64,000 nucleotides of DNA, from contig NZ_PPXQ01000001.1 in NCBI RefSeq assembly GCF_004798585.1, positions 372,001 to 436,000 on the forward strand, given 5' to 3'. This document shows, one piece after another, positions 8,090 to 17,305 of the stretch (its first letter is position 1; the number at the start of each line of letters is the position of its first letter). The notes under the pieces were generated by a model, which was given only the letters and a program-made list of their open reading frames with translations, ran no database searches and was not told where the DNA came from. The DNA comes from Massilia sp. Mn16-1_5 (GTDB taxonomy: Bacteria > Pseudomonadota > Gammaproteobacteria > Burkholderiales > Burkholderiaceae_D). The translations under genes were made by a program, and so were the position numbers.

Positions 8090-8683
8090 ATGAAATCACG
8101 CAGGGCTTTCCTGGCGGCCGCGGCCGCCACACCGCTGCTTTACCCGGTCATCAAGCATGCGCAGACGCGCGAGCCGGTCCCGCTGCCCGCCGACGACGGC
8201 CGCCGCCTGCCCAACGTACTGCTCGAGACCCACGACGGCCGTCAGGTCCGGTTCTACGACGACCTGGTCAAGGACCGCATGGTCGTCATCAACATGATGT
8301 ACGCGAACTGCAGCAACCTGTGCCCGCCGAACACGGCGAATCTGCTGCAGGTGCAGGAAGCCTTGCGCGACCGCATGGGCAAGGACGTCTTCATGTATTC
8401 GCTGACGCTGCAGCCGGCGATCGACAAGCCGCTCGACCTGCGCCGCTACATGGACAAGTTCGACATCAAGCCCGGCTGGACCTTCCTCACCGGCGACCCG
8501 GCCCACGTGGAGCTGCTGCGCCGCCGGCTCGGCTTCTACACGCTCGACGCGGTGGCCGACGCCGATCTCAAGCAGCATACGGGCATGCTGCGCATTGGCC
8601 ACGATGCGCGCGACCGGTGGTCGATGATTCCCGCGCTGGCGACGCCGCGCCAGATCGTCAATTCGATTTCCGGCTACCTCTGA
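8090..8683 (+). CDS. SCO1/SenC-like copper chaperone or thiol protein
   Basis: A 197-residue protein with a Tat-like or hydrophobic leader (MKSRRAFLAAAAATPLLYPV). The thioredoxin-fold copper site CxxxC is seen as CSNLC (Cys74, Cys78), and the third ligand His163 lies in KQHTGML. SCO proteins carry Cu(I)/Cu(II) and load periplasmic copper enzymes, classically the CuA site of cytochrome oxidase. Here it sits 34 bases after a multicopper oxidase, so loading of that oxidase is the likely role (inference). ATG at 8090 follows a GGGGAA-type ribosome site. A second, degenerate relative ends the cluster at 12891-13349. Confidence 0.85.
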   Translation: MKSRRAFLAAAAATPLLYPVIKHAQTREPVPLPADDGRRLPNVLLETHDGRQVRFYDDLVKDRMVVINMMYANCSNLCPPNTANLLQVQEALRDRMGKDVFMYSLTLQPAIDKPLDLRRYMDKFDIKPGWTFLTGDPAHVELLRRRLGFYTLDAVADADLKQHTGMLRIGHDARDRWSMIPALATPRQIVNSISGYL

Positions 8684-8694
8684 GGAGATGCAGT

Positions 8695-10887
8695 ATGGTG
8701 CGTCGCATTGTTGCCTGCGCAGGTTTCATCGCGCTGTTCCTTCTTGCCCCGTTCGCCATGGCCGATCTGTATCGGGTCGGCCCCGTCGATCCTGCCAACG
8801 GCTACCCGCGCTGGTATCAGGATGCGACCGGGCTCGCGCTGAACCTGTGCGTCCCGAACGCTGCGGAATTATCCTCGGGAAGCTGCTTGATCTTCGCTGC
8901 GGACTTGCCCAATCCGTCCCAACCGGTACGCTTTCCGGACAATTTTTTGGACGAGCATTTCTGGTACAACCTGAATACCTCGGTGCCGACGGCCGCGGGA
9001 AAGGCCAAGCTGGTCATCGGCCTGGAAGGCGCCTTTCCCGGTCCCATCCTGGCAGGAACCCAGATCAGCTTTGGCCGCGTCAGGATCGTCATCGATGTTC
9101 CACCGCCGGGCGGGACCTACACCATCACCCATCCTTACGGGGTGGAGACCTTCCCCAATGTCGCGCCGGGGCCGCGGGCAATCGCCTTTACCGAAGATAT
9201 CGGCCTTAACTGTCCCGTGGGAGACTTTACTTGTGCGTTGAGCAGCCGCGTCGGGCCGTTCCTGCGCGCGTCCGCCACACCCGGCGGTGCCGCCTTGCCT
9301 CCTGTGGTTCTCCCTGGCGGTAACACGTATCTGGCCGATCCGGCTGTCCCGACGCCGATTACGGGAAGTCCTTTTCCCAACAATAACGTTTTCAAGATCG
9401 AAGGTCCAAACGTCGGCGGCCCCGGTATCGACCTTGTCCAGACCACGCTGTTCAACCTGATGGGGCGCGTCTATACGGCGCCCATTCCCAGCAAGGTCGT
9501 GATCGATCGCGCCACCTATTCGCGCGATGCCGGCGGTGCGAAGATCGACCTGTTCGCGCAGACTCTCCCGAGTATCGGGTCGGCGCAACCGAACCTGTCC
9601 TTTGCAGGCGCCAACCTGCCGCCGACGCTGATGAAGGCGAGTGCAAACGGCAGGAATTTCTACGGGCAGGCGCGGTTGGCCCAGGCAGATTCGCTGCCGG
9701 CCTCGATCGTGGTCACGAACAACGCCGATGTGCCTCCCTCGACATTCGAGGCGAACCTGGTCGACGAGGTCCGCGTGACCCAGGCCGACTACGACGCGGA
9801 AACGCAGGTACTGACGATTTCGGCATCGTCCAGCGATGCGCTGATGAATCCTGCGCTGGTGGCCGAAGGCTTCGGCGTGCTCGTCGGCGGCACCCTGACG
9901 GTTCAGGGCCTTGCAGCACCTCCACCGTTTGTGCGTGTCGTCTCCGCAGCCGGCGGGCGCAGCCGGCTGCAGGTGTCCGCCACCAGGCTGGACGTGGTCG
10001 CCTCGGCCAATGCGCAGAACGACGTGGCGAAGACGCTGGAAAACCAGCCCGTCGTGATCGACGTGCGCCAGAACGACACCGACGCCGCTGCGCTGACCGT
10101 CAAGTTGCTGGGCGCCCCGGGCCACGGTAGCGCAACGGTCGACTCCGCCGGACTTGTCAACTACGTGCCCGCACCAAATTACTTTGGCATGGACACGTTT
10201 ACCTATGTCCTGAGTGGACCAGCCGGTTCCAGCGACTCCAATATCGCGACGGTCAACATCGAGGTGATGATGGTCCCCATCAAGCCGCGGGCCGTCGCCG
10301 ACACCGCCAGCATCACCCTGGCCGAGCCGGCCCCGACGCTGGTCATCGACGTGCTTGCCAACGACACCGCGGTCAATGGCACGCTCGACCCGGCCTCCGT
10401 GAAAATCGTGCAGCAAGCGCTTTCCGGAACGGCTGTCGCCGATCCCGCAACGGGAAAAATCGCATTCACGCCACAGGCTGCGGGAACGGCGGTGTTTTCG
10501 TACACCGTGTCCGACAGCACCAACACGGAATCGGATCCGGCCACCGTGTCCGTCGCCGTTGCAGCCGCCGGGACCGGCGCCGGACCTGGGCCGACAGGCA
10601 CGATCGCCTTGTCCAAGGCAACTGCTTCCACATCGACCTCGAAAGGCGTGACGACAACGAAATGGGTGGTGGAAGGCACGGCTTCGCCGCCATCAAGTGC
10701 CCAGAGCGTGAGCGTTTCCGTCTTCATCGGGCCGACCGCGACCGGAACGCCGCTCGGCTCCGCCACGGTGGATGCGACAGGTTTCTGGCGCCTTGTGACC
10801 GAGTCGCCGCGCGGACCTGACGCGACGCGGACCGTCAGCGCAAAAAGCAGTACCGGTGCGGTGCGGGAGGGATTCCCGATCAAATAA
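8695..10887 (+). CDS. Secreted Ig-like/cadherin-like domain protein in copper-oxidase cluster
   Basis: A 730-residue protein with an N-terminal signal peptide (hydrophobic about residues 5-22, ending in Ala-Met-Ala-Asp). The first 430 residues are rich in Pro, Gly and Asn and contain no motif I recognise. From about residue 440 there are tandem Ig-like modules of the 'LENQPVVIDVRQNDTD...GTDTFTYVLSG' type found in bacterial surface proteins (Big_9/cadherin-like), then a Thr/Ser-rich C-terminal beta domain. No sorting or autotransporter domain is visible, so the export route beyond the periplasm is unclear. ATG at 8695 follows GAGGAG (8682-8687) that overlaps the SCO stop. Its position between two oxidase genes suggests a structural partner or scaffold; this is inference. 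Confidence 0.8.
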   Translation: MVRRIVACAGFIALFLLAPFAMADLYRVGPVDPANGYPRWYQDATGLALNLCVPNAAELSSGSCLIFAADLPNPSQPVRFPDNFLDEHFWYNLNTSVPTAAGKAKLVIGLEGAFPGPILAGTQISFGRVRIVIDVPPPGGTYTITHPYGVETFPNVAPGPRAIAFTEDIGLNCPVGDFTCALSSRVGPFLRASATPGGAALPPVVLPGGNTYLADPAVPTPITGSPFPNNNVFKIEGPNVGGPGIDLVQTTLFNLMGRVYTAPIPSKVVIDRATYSRDAGGAKIDLFAQTLPSIGSAQPNLSFAGANLPPTLMKASANGRNFYGQARLAQADSLPASIVVTNNADVPPSTFEANLVDEVRVTQADYDAETQVLTISASSSDALMNPALVAEGFGVLVGGTLTVQGLAAPPPFVRVVSAAGGRSRLQVSATRLDVVASANAQNDVAKTLENQPVVIDVRQNDTDAAALTVKLLGAPGHGSATVDSAGLVNYVPAPNYFGMDTFTYVLSGPAGSSDSNIATVNIEVMMVPIKPRAVADTASITLAEPAPTLVIDVLANDTAVNGTLDPASVKIVQQALSGTAVADPATGKIAFTPQAAGTAVFSYTVSDSTNTESDPATVSVAVAAAGTGAGPGPTGTIALSKATASTSTSKGVTTTKWVVEGTASPPSSAQSVSVSVFIGPTATGTPLGSATVDATGFWRLVTESPRGPDATRTVSAKSSTGAVREGFPIK

Positions 10888-10971
10888 GGAACGGTTTCGC
10901 CGGCGGCATGCCGGGTTGCGCACACCGCACCCGCTGCCACGGCCAACCGACTTGAGTGCATGGAGGTGGCG

Positions 10972-12858
10972 ATGAGTCAGATTCAGGAACGCGAAGAAGA
11001 GGGCGGCGCAGCCGTGAACCCGAAGCGCCGCCTGCTGGGCGCAGCCATGGGCGCGGCCGGCGCCGCGGCGCTGGCGGCGCAGGCCGCTTACGAGGTCGAG
11101 CAGGCTGCCGCAGCCGCGGCGGGTGCGGCGCCTGCACCGGCCACGCCGCCGGCGGACAGCACGGCCAAAACGCCGTCCAGCGCGGGGAAGACCAGCGCGA
11201 AGTCTTCATCGGACGATGGCGGCAAGAGCGACGGCAAGGGCGGCGACGTGCGCGACGATTTCAGGAAGAGCACCCCGGGCCGGGCGCCGGCCACGCCGCC
11301 CTTCCTGGTGCCGCTGCCGATCCCGGAGATCAAGCGCCCGGAAAGCGGCCTCAGTCCCGAGCCGGACAAGTACCCGGTCGAGGACGAAGCGGGGCGCCTG
11401 CCGCACCAGGCCTGGGACCGGCACCGGCCGCGCGTCTTCTACCGCCTGCGCGTGAAGGAGGAGAAGCACTCTTTCCATCCGCACCTGCCTGAGCAGAAGA
11501 TCTGGGGCTACGACGGCATGCTGCCGGGGCCGACCTTCGTGGCGCGCTACGGCGAGCCGATCCTGGTGCGCATCGAGAACGACCTGCCGCGTGACCACGT
11601 CGGCTTCGGCTCGCCCGAGATCTCGACCCACCTGCACAACGGCCACACACCCTCGGAGAGCGACGGTTTCCCGGGCGACTACTACAGCCGCGAGAAGTAC
11701 GGCCCGACCTTGACGCGCGCCGGCCGCTTCAAGGACCACCATTATCCGAACAAGCTGTCCAACAGCGCCGATTTCCCCGACACCGACGGCGACCCGGAAG
11801 GCGCGCTCGGCACCCTGTGGTACCACGACCACCGCATGGAGTTCACCGGCCCCAACGTTTACCGTGGCCTGGCCGGCTTCTACCTGGTGTTCGACCAGCT
11901 CGACACCGGCGACGAAAAGGACACGCGGCCCGGCGCGCTGCGGCTGCCGAGCGGCGTCGGCGAGTACGACATTCCGCTGCTGTTCCAGGACAAGTCCTTC
12001 GATTCGGGCGGCTACCTGTACTTCAACCAGTTCGACCCGGAAGGCGTCGTCGGCGAAAAATTCCTCGTCAACGGCAAGATCCAGCCCTATTTTTCGGTCG
12101 CGCGCCGCAAGTACCGCTTCCGCGCGCTGAACGGCTCCTCGCTGCGCTTCTTCCAGTTCTATCTCGTGCACGAGGGCGTCGACCAGCGCTTCCACCACAT
12201 CGCCAACGACGGCAACCTCCTGAGCGCGCCGGTACTGACCGACCGCCTGCGCCTGACGCCGGCCGAGCGCGGCGACATCGTCGTCGATTTCTCGACATTC
12301 CCGCTCGGCAGCAAGGTGTATGTCGTGAACCGGCTCGAGCACCTCGATGGACGCGGCCCGACCGGGCGCCTGCTCACGCCCGGTACCCAGATCCTGCGCT
12401 TCGACGTCGACCGCGAACCGGCCGAGCCGGATGTGAGCCAGGTACCGGCCGTGCTGCGTCCCCTGCGCGCACCGGTCGTGCCGCGCAATACGCGGGTACG
12501 CAAGTGGGAGTTCGACCGCGAGAACGATTTGTGGACCGTCAACGGCAGGCTGTTCGACGTCACCAAGCCCGCTGCGGTCATCAAGCAGGGCGTCGAGGAA
12601 GTATGGGAGCTGCAGGGCAAGGGCAGCTGGAGCCACCCGATCCACATCCACTTCGAGGAGGCGCGCATCCTGACCCGCAACGGCGCCGCGCCGCCCCTGC
12701 ACGAGCGCGGACGCAAGGACGTCTTCGAGCTGCGTCCCGGCGAAACGGTACGGATCCTGATCTGCTTCGAGGACTACGTCGGCAAGTACATCATGCATTG
12801 CCATAACACGATCCACGAGGACCACCACATGATGGTGCGCTTCGACATCGTGCCCTGA
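10972..12858 (+). CDS. Multicopper oxidase (CotA/bilirubin-oxidase-like), intact copy
   Basis: A 628-residue exported oxidase. The leader (NPKRRLLGAAMGAAGAAALAA) is twin-arginine-like, which suits export of folded copper enzymes, and is followed by an Ala/Ser/Asp-rich linker to about residue 100. Copper ligands lie in STHLHNGHTPSESDG, WYHDHRM, HPIHIH (about 555-560) and HCHNTIHEDHH (from about 609), giving the type 1 site and the trinuclear cluster. It couples one-electron oxidation of a phenolic, bilirubin-like or metal substrate to O2 reduction. ATG at 10972 has GGAGG 6 bases upstream and is preferred over the ATG at 10960. The true substrate (for example Mn, Cu or phenolics) cannot be read from sequence. 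Confidence 0.92.
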   Translation: MSQIQEREEEGGAAVNPKRRLLGAAMGAAGAAALAAQAAYEVEQAAAAAAGAAPAPATPPADSTAKTPSSAGKTSAKSSSDDGGKSDGKGGDVRDDFRKSTPGRAPATPPFLVPLPIPEIKRPESGLSPEPDKYPVEDEAGRLPHQAWDRHRPRVFYRLRVKEEKHSFHPHLPEQKIWGYDGMLPGPTFVARYGEPILVRIENDLPRDHVGFGSPEISTHLHNGHTPSESDGFPGDYYSREKYGPTLTRAGRFKDHHYPNKLSNSADFPDTDGDPEGALGTLWYHDHRMEFTGPNVYRGLAGFYLVFDQLDTGDEKDTRPGALRLPSGVGEYDIPLLFQDKSFDSGGYLYFNQFDPEGVVGEKFLVNGKIQPYFSVARRKYRFRALNGSSLRFFQFYLVHEGVDQRFHHIANDGNLLSAPVLTDRLRLTPAERGDIVVDFSTFPLGSKVYVVNRLEHLDGRGPTGRLLTPGTQILRFDVDREPAEPDVSQVPAVLRPLRAPVVPRNTRVRKWEFDRENDLWTVNGRLFDVTKPAAVIKQGVEEVWELQGKGSWSHPIHIHFEEARILTRNGAAPPLHERGRKDVFELRPGETVRILICFEDYVGKYIMHCHNTIHEDHHMMVRFDIVP

Positions 12859-12890
12859 ACCGGGCATCCCTTACCAGAGCAAGGAGCATC

Positions 12891-13349
12891 ATGCAGACAC
12901 TCCGGTCTTTCCTCGCGATGGCCGCCCTGGCGCCGCTGGCCCGCCCGCTGGCACGGGCGGCGGCGCGCACGGGACAGCCGTGCCGGGCGCTTGCCGAATT
13001 CCTGCCGCATACGGCGATCCAGGCGCTGGCGGGGCGCGACCTGGTTTTTTATCCCGACCTGGTGCCGGGGCGCCTGGTCGTGGTGGACATGCTGTACGCG
13101 CAGCGCGCCGGCATCCTGGCCTCGCACGGCGCCGCGGCGCAGCCAGGCAAGGCCGACCCGGACCTGTTCCTGTACGCGCTGACCGAGCAGCCTGCCCCGT
13201 CCCTGCAGTCGGACTTGCGCCGCACCATGCGCAGCTATGCGCGGGAGCGCGTGGGCGCGTTCGCGCTGGATGGCGCGGGCGAGGTCGACGTGCTGCGCTC
13301 ACGGCTGGTGCTGCTCGACGGGACGCCGCGACCGGCGTCGTGCGCCTAG
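12891..13349 (+). CDS. Degenerate SCO-like protein lacking the copper-binding cysteines
   Basis: A 152-residue protein placed after the second oxidase exactly as the functional SCO follows the first. Alignable blocks with that SCO include FYPDLVPGRLVVVDMLYAQ (against FYDDLVKDRMVVINMMYAN) and LYALTEQPAPSLQSDLRR. The CxxxC copper site is replaced by QRAGILASHG, and the His ligand region is gone because the protein ends about 45 residues early. It keeps a hydrophobic Ala-rich leader. It cannot bind copper the SCO way; it may be a decaying duplicate or a repurposed partner. It overlaps the convergent YkgJ-type gene by 4 bases. Confidence 0.7.
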   Translation: MQTLRSFLAMAALAPLARPLARAAARTGQPCRALAEFLPHTAIQALAGRDLVFYPDLVPGRLVVVDMLYAQRAGILASHGAAAQPGKADPDLFLYALTEQPAPSLQSDLRRTMRSYARERVGAFALDGAGEVDVLRSRLVLLDGTPRPASCA

Positions 13350-13657
13350 GCCGGCAGCGGCGCCAGGCCGTGCCGCGCCCGCGCCCGTGTGCACTTGTCG
13401 TCGCCGATCTGGACTTCGCGGCAGGGGCTGGGCCGGCTTTCATAGACGCCGCAGGCCATCGGTCCTTCCGATCCGCGGCCGAGGGCGGCGCAGCGCGGGC
13501 TGGAGGCGTTGGTGCCGGCCATGCAGGCCAGGTGCGGAGTGACCTGTTCGCTCAGGCCGTCGGGCAGATCCAGGCCCTCGGTCCAGTAGAAGGACACGCG
13601 AAAGCTCATGCAGCAGGCGCCGCAGTCGAGGCAGGGATTCGATGAGGGGGTGCTCAT
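13346..13657 (-). CDS. YkgJ-family cysteine cluster protein
   Basis: A 103-residue soluble protein with the CxxCxxCC pattern (CLDCGACC at residues 9-16), further Cys in HLACMAG, PRCAAL, MACGVY and SPCREV, and the phrase YESRPSPCREVQIGD. This is the cysteine-cluster family UPF0153/YkgJ, thought to bind Zn or an Fe-S cluster; the biological role is unknown. ATG at 13657 gives the usual start just before the first Cys motif; an alternative ATG at 13669 adds four residues. It faces the degenerate SCO gene and is separated from argG by a terminator. Confidence 0.85.
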   Translation of the reverse strand: MSTPSSNPCLDCGACCMSFRVSFYWTEGLDLPDGLSEQVTPHLACMAGTNASSPRCAALGRGSEGPMACGVYESRPSPCREVQIGDDKCTRARARHGLAPLPA

Positions 13658-13714
13658 GCGGCCGCTCATGCTCGTGGTCGTAAAAACAATATTTTTACCA
13701 CGAATCCGCGCATG

Positions 13715-13738
13715 AAAAAAGCCGCCCGAAGGCGGCTT
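13715..13738 (-). terminator. Rho-independent terminator of argG
   Basis: Stem GCCGCC / GGCGGC with a CGAA loop. On the minus strand it is followed by six T residues, and it lies 33 bases past the argG stop. Confidence 0.9.
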
Positions 13739-13770
13739 CCGATGACCGAGCGGCGTGCTTACTGGCCGCC

Positions 13771-15003
13771 TTATTGGCCCCGTTTTGCCCGTGCCTTGGC
13801 CGCGATGCGCATGCGCAGCGCGTTCAGCTTGATGAAGCCGCCGGCGTCGGCCTGGTTGTAGGCGCCGCCGTCTTCGTCGAAGGTCGCGATGTTCATGTCG
13901 AACAGCGAATCGGTCTTCGAGTCGCGCGAGACGACGATCACGTTGCCCTTGTACAGCTTGACGCGCACCCAGCCGTTCACGGTAGCCTGGGTGTGGTCGA
14001 TCAGGGTCTGCAGGGCGACGCGTTCCGGAGCCCACCAGTAGCCGTTATAGATCAGCGAAGCGTAGCGCGGCATCAGGTCGTCCTTCAGGTGCGCCACTTC
14101 GCGGTCCAGGGTGATCGACTCGATCGCGCGGTGGGCGCGCAGCATGATGGTGCCGCCCGGCGTCTCGTAGCAGCCGCGCGACTTCATGCCGACGTAGCGG
14201 TTCTCGACCAGATCCAGGCGGCCGATACCGTGCTTGCCGCCCAGGCGGTTCAGTTCCGTCAGCACTTCGGCCGGCGACATGCGCTTGCCGTTCAGGGCCA
14301 CGATGTCGCCCTTTTCGTATTCGATGTCGAGGTACTCGGCTTCGTTCGGCGCCTGTTCAGGGCTGACCGTCCAGCGCCACATCGATTCCTCGGCTTCCGC
14401 GCTCGGGTTTTCCAGGTGGCGGCCTTCGAAGGAGATGTGCAGCAGGTTGGCGTCCATCGAGTAGGGCGCGCCGCCGTTTTTGTGCTTCATGTCGATCTCG
14501 ATGCCAGCGTCTTCCGCGTACTTCAGCAGTTTTTCGCGCGACAGCAGGTCCCACTCGCGCCATGGAGCGATGATCTTGACGTCGGGTTTCAGCGCATAGG
14601 CGCCCAGCTCGAAGCGGACCTGGTCGTTGCCCTTGCCGGTCGCACCGTGCGAGATGGCGTCGGCGCCGGTCTCGTTGGCGATTTCGATCAGGCGCTTGGC
14701 GATCAGCGGACGCGCGATCGAGGTGCCCAGCAGGTATTCGCCTTCGTAGACGGTGTTCGCGCGGAACATCGGGAACACGAAGTCGCGCACGAATTCTTCG
14801 CGCACGTCGTCGATGTAGATGTTTTCAGGCTTGATGCCGAACTTGATGGCCTTGGCGCGGGCCGGCTCGAGTTCTTCGCCCTGGCCGAGGTCGGCCGTGA
14901 AGGTGACGATCTCGCAGTTGTAATGGTCTTGCAGCCATTTCAGGATGACGGAGGTGTCGAGGCCGCCGGAGTAGGCGAGAACTACTTTTTTGATGTCGCT
15001 CAT
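13771..15003 (-). CDS. argG: Argininosuccinate synthase
   Basis: A 410-residue enzyme joining citrulline and aspartate with ATP to give argininosuccinate, the penultimate step of arginine synthesis in the cytoplasm. The ATP pyrophosphatase P-loop AYSGGLDTS is at residues 10-18; [15 protein letters not shown] and the citrulline/aspartate-binding region [15 protein letters not shown] are present. Length matches the bacterial type I enzyme (about 400-410). It lies 83 bases downstream of argF on the same strand, so the two probably share a transcript that ends at the terminator at 13715-13738. Confidence 0.97.
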   Translation of the reverse strand: MSDIKKVVLAYSGGLDTSVILKWLQDHYNCEIVTFTADLGQGEELEPARAKAIKFGIKPENIYIDDVREEFVRDFVFPMFRANTVYEGEYLLGTSIARPLIAKRLIEIANETGADAISHGATGKGNDQVRFELGAYALKPDVKIIAPWREWDLLSREKLLKYAEDAGIEIDMKHKNGGAPYSMDANLLHISFEGRHLENPSAEAEESMWRWTVSPEQAPNEAEYLDIEYEKGDIVALNGKRMSPAEVLTELNRLGGKHGIGRLDLVENRYVGMKSRGCYETPGGTIMLRAHRAIESITLDREVAHLKDDLMPRYASLIYNGYWWAPERVALQTLIDHTQATVNGWVRVKLYKGNVIVVSRDSKTDSLFDMNIATFDEDGGAYNQADAGGFIKLNALRMRIAAKARAKRGQ

Positions 15004-15086
15004 GGAGGTTCCAGTGTGGAGAGGAGGAGGGATTGAAGGTCAGCCGGTCCTTGCGGACCGACGATCAAACAAAGGTGGGTGAAAAA

Positions 15087-16013
15087 TTAGTTATCTTCGA
15101 TTTTACCGAGCAGCAGGTACTCGATCAGCGCTTTTTGAACGTGCAGGCGATTCTCCGCTTCGTCCCAGACGACCGACTGCGGACCGTCGATGACCTCGGC
15201 CGCGACTTCCTCGCCGCGGTGGGCGGGCAGGCAGTGCATGAAGACGGCGTCGGGATTGGCGCGCGCCATCTTGGCGCCGTCGACGATAAAGCCGTCGAAG
15301 TCCTGCAGGCGCTGCGCGTTTTCCTTTTCAAAACCCATGCTGGTCCAGACGTCGGTGCTGACCAGGTGCGCGCCTTCGCAGGCGTCCGATGGATTGTCGA
15401 ACAGGGTGTAGCGCTGCGTCGATACCAGGCTCGGGTCGAGCTCGTAGCCCTTCGGGGTCGCGATGTTCAGGTGGAAGCCGAAGACTTCGGCCGCCTGCAG
15501 CCAGGAATACAGCATGTTGTTGGCGTCGCCGATCCAGGCCACCGTCTTGCCCGCGATCGGGCCGCGGTGCTCGTAGAAGGTGAAGACGTCGGCCAGTACC
15601 TGGCAGGGATGGTGTTCGTTGGTCAGGCCGTTAATCACCGGCACGCGCGAGTTGGCGGCGAAGCGCTCGATGATGTCCTGGCCAAAGGTGCGCACCATGA
15701 TGATGTCGCACATGCGCGACATGACCTGGCCCGCGTCCTCGACCGGCTCGCCGCGGCCCAGCTGGCTGTCGCGGGTGTTCAGGTAGATCGCGGCGCCGCC
15801 CAGCTGGTGCATGCCGGCCTCGAAGGAGAGGCGCGTGCGCGTCGAGCTCTTCTCGAACACCATCACCAGCGTGCGGTCGACCAGCGGGTGGTACACCTCG
15901 TAGGCCTTGAACTTGCGCTTGATGACCTTCGCGCGTTCGATCACGTATTCGAATTCGTCGAGCGAAAAATCGGAGAACTGCAGGAAGTGCTTGATCGCTT
16001 TGGTGCCTGGCAT
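15087..16013 (-). CDS. argF: Ornithine carbamoyltransferase
   Basis: A 308-residue enzyme making citrulline from ornithine and carbamoyl phosphate, directly upstream of the argG step. The carbamoyl-phosphate site STRT is at residues 57-60, and the ornithine-site HCLPAHR starts about residue 260 with the catalytic Cys. Anabolic length and sequence. A TATAAT box lies 30 bases upstream of the ATG, so argF-argG may have its own promoter as well as possible read-through from rsgA. Confidence 0.97.
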   Translation of the reverse strand: MPGTKAIKHFLQFSDFSLDEFEYVIERAKVIKRKFKAYEVYHPLVDRTLVMVFEKSSTRTRLSFEAGMHQLGGAAIYLNTRDSQLGRGEPVEDAGQVMSRMCDIIMVRTFGQDIIERFAANSRVPVINGLTNEHHPCQVLADVFTFYEHRGPIAGKTVAWIGDANNMLYSWLQAAEVFGFHLNIATPKGYELDPSLVSTQRYTLFDNPSDACEGAHLVSTDVWTSMGFEKENAQRLQDFDGFIVDGAKMARANPDAVFMHCLPAHRGEEVAAEVIDGPQSVVWDEAENRLHVQKALIEYLLLGKIEDN

Positions 16014-16042
16014 AGTAACTGGGGAGGAAGAATATCCTCTTG

Positions 16043-16048
16043 ATTATA
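16043..16048 (-). promoter_or_regulatory. Candidate -10 box for argF-argG
   Basis: On the minus strand the gap between rsgA and argF contains a perfect TATAAT, about 30 bases before the argF ATG. No convincing -35 hexamer is visible 16-18 bases further up. No arginine-repressor operator is recognised. Confidence 0.35.
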
Positions 16049-16076
16049 AGGGTTTTTGCCCGCTCGGGTTGTATGG

Positions 16077-16976
16077 CTAATAAAGCGTCTGGGCCGACTC
16101 GTGCAGCAGCTGGCCATAGAGTTCGTGCCGGTGTTTCGCAATCTTCCCTTCGGCCAGCGCGGTCAGCACCGCGCACTGCGGCTCGGCGAGGTGCCGGCAG
16201 TTGTAGTACTTGCAGCCGCCGAGATAAGGCTTGAACTCGACGAAGGCGCGCTCGAGCATGCCTTCGCTGAGGTGATACAGGCCGAATTCCTGGAAGCCCG
16301 GCGAATCGATGATGGAGCCGCCGTCGGGCAGCCAGTACAGCCGCGTAAACGTGGTGGTGTGCTTGCCGGTGTCGAGCGCGGCCGAGATTTCGCGCACGGC
16401 GATGTCGGCGTCCGGGACCAGCAGGTTGATGAGCGAGGACTTGCCCATGCCCGACTGGCCGATGAAGATCGAGGACTGGCCCGCCAGCAGCGGCTGCAGC
16501 ACGCTCAGTGCATGCTCCGGATCGGCCTTGGCCGAAACTTCGTGTACCGGATAGCCGAGCGCTGCATAGACGGCGGCGCGTTCGCGGGCGCGCGGCAAGA
16601 GCTCCGTGACGTCGGTCTTGTTGAGGATGATATGGGCCTCGATGCCGGCCGCTTCGGCGGCGACGAGCGAGCGCGAGACCAGATCGTCGGCGAAACCCGG
16701 TTCGGTGGCGATGACGATGAACAGGCGTGAGATGTTCGCCGCCAGCAGTTTCGATTTGTACTGGTCCGAGCGGTAGAGCAGGGTCTGGCGCTCGGCAATC
16801 TCCTCGATCACGGCCTGGTCGTTCGAGGTCTGTTTTAAATGGACGACGTCGCCCACGGCCACGTTGGTCTTCTTGCCGCGCGTGACGCACTGGAATTTGT
16901 CGCCATTCACATCGGCGAGGTAGTGGCGGCCGTGCGCCGCGATGATGGTGCCGGTCAGCTTGGTTTCTTTATTCAC
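16077..16976 (-). CDS. rsgA: Small ribosomal subunit maturation GTPase RsgA
   Basis: A 299-residue circularly permuted GTPase that acts in late 30S assembly. An OB-fold region comes first, then G4 NKTD (119-122), the P-loop GQSGMGKSS (173-181), G3 DSPG (224-227), and a C-terminal zinc knuckle with Cys255, Cys260, His262 and Cys268. The start is a GTG at 16976 whose codon overlaps the TGA of the pterin dehydratase gene (GTGA); the longer in-frame extension runs through that gene and is not credible. This coupling makes it the last gene of the M48-phhB-rsgA unit. Confidence 0.95.
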   Translation of the reverse strand: MNKETKLTGTIIAAHGRHYLADVNGDKFQCVTRGKKTNVAVGDVVHLKQTSNDQAVIEEIAERQTLLYRSDQYKSKLLAANISRLFIVIATEPGFADDLVSRSLVAAEAAGIEAHIILNKTDVTELLPRARERAAVYAALGYPVHEVSAKADPEHALSVLQPLLAGQSSIFIGQSGMGKSSLINLLVPDADIAVREISAALDTGKHTTTFTRLYWLPDGGSIIDSPGFQEFGLYHLSEGMLERAFVEFKPYLGGCKYYNCRHLAEPQCAVLTALAEGKIAKHRHELYGQLLHESAQTLY

Positions 16977-17305
16977 GCGCGGGTCCGTTCTTCGTAGAGT
17001 GCGTCGGCTTTCGCAGCGCAAATCAGGTCGTTCAGCGAGACGGCATTGCCCGCCGAGTGGGTGGTGTAGGCGACGATGCAGTGGCGATAGCGCACCGTCA
17101 GTTCGGGATGGTGGTCCTGGGCGTGGATCATCCAGGCGAGGGCGTTCACGAAGGCGATCGTCTCGTGGTAATCCTTGAACTCGTAGGAACGCACGATGCG
17201 ACTGCCTTCCAGTTGCCACTGCGGCACCTCGCCCATGAGCGCGGCGAGGGCGCCCGCATCGAGCGCCGGCGCCCCGTGCGTGCAGTGCTGTCGGACCAGG
17301 CTCAT
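16973..17305 (-). CDS. phhB: Pterin-4-alpha-carbinolamine dehydratase
   Basis: A 110-residue protein of the PCD/DCoH family, which dehydrates 4a-hydroxytetrahydrobiopterin to recycle the cofactor of phenylalanine hydroxylase. The active-site block HAQDHHPEL and the following [14 protein letters not shown] match the family. Both ends overlap neighbours by 4 bases: its start with the M48 stop and its stop with the rsgA start. No phenylalanine hydroxylase gene is in the window, so the partner enzyme must lie elsewhere. Confidence 0.93.
   Translation of the reverse strand: MSLVRQHCTHGAPALDAGALAALMGEVPQWQLEGSRIVRSYEFKDYHETIAFVNALAWMIHAQDHHPELTVRYRHCIVAYTTHSAGNAVSLNDLICAAKADALYEERTRA

Noticed and set aside
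4204..8130. One 1308-codon open frame covering the kinase and beyond
   Set aside because: Only the part up to about 6360 encodes kinase domains; the rest is antisense to a well-conserved multicopper oxidase and shows no domain.
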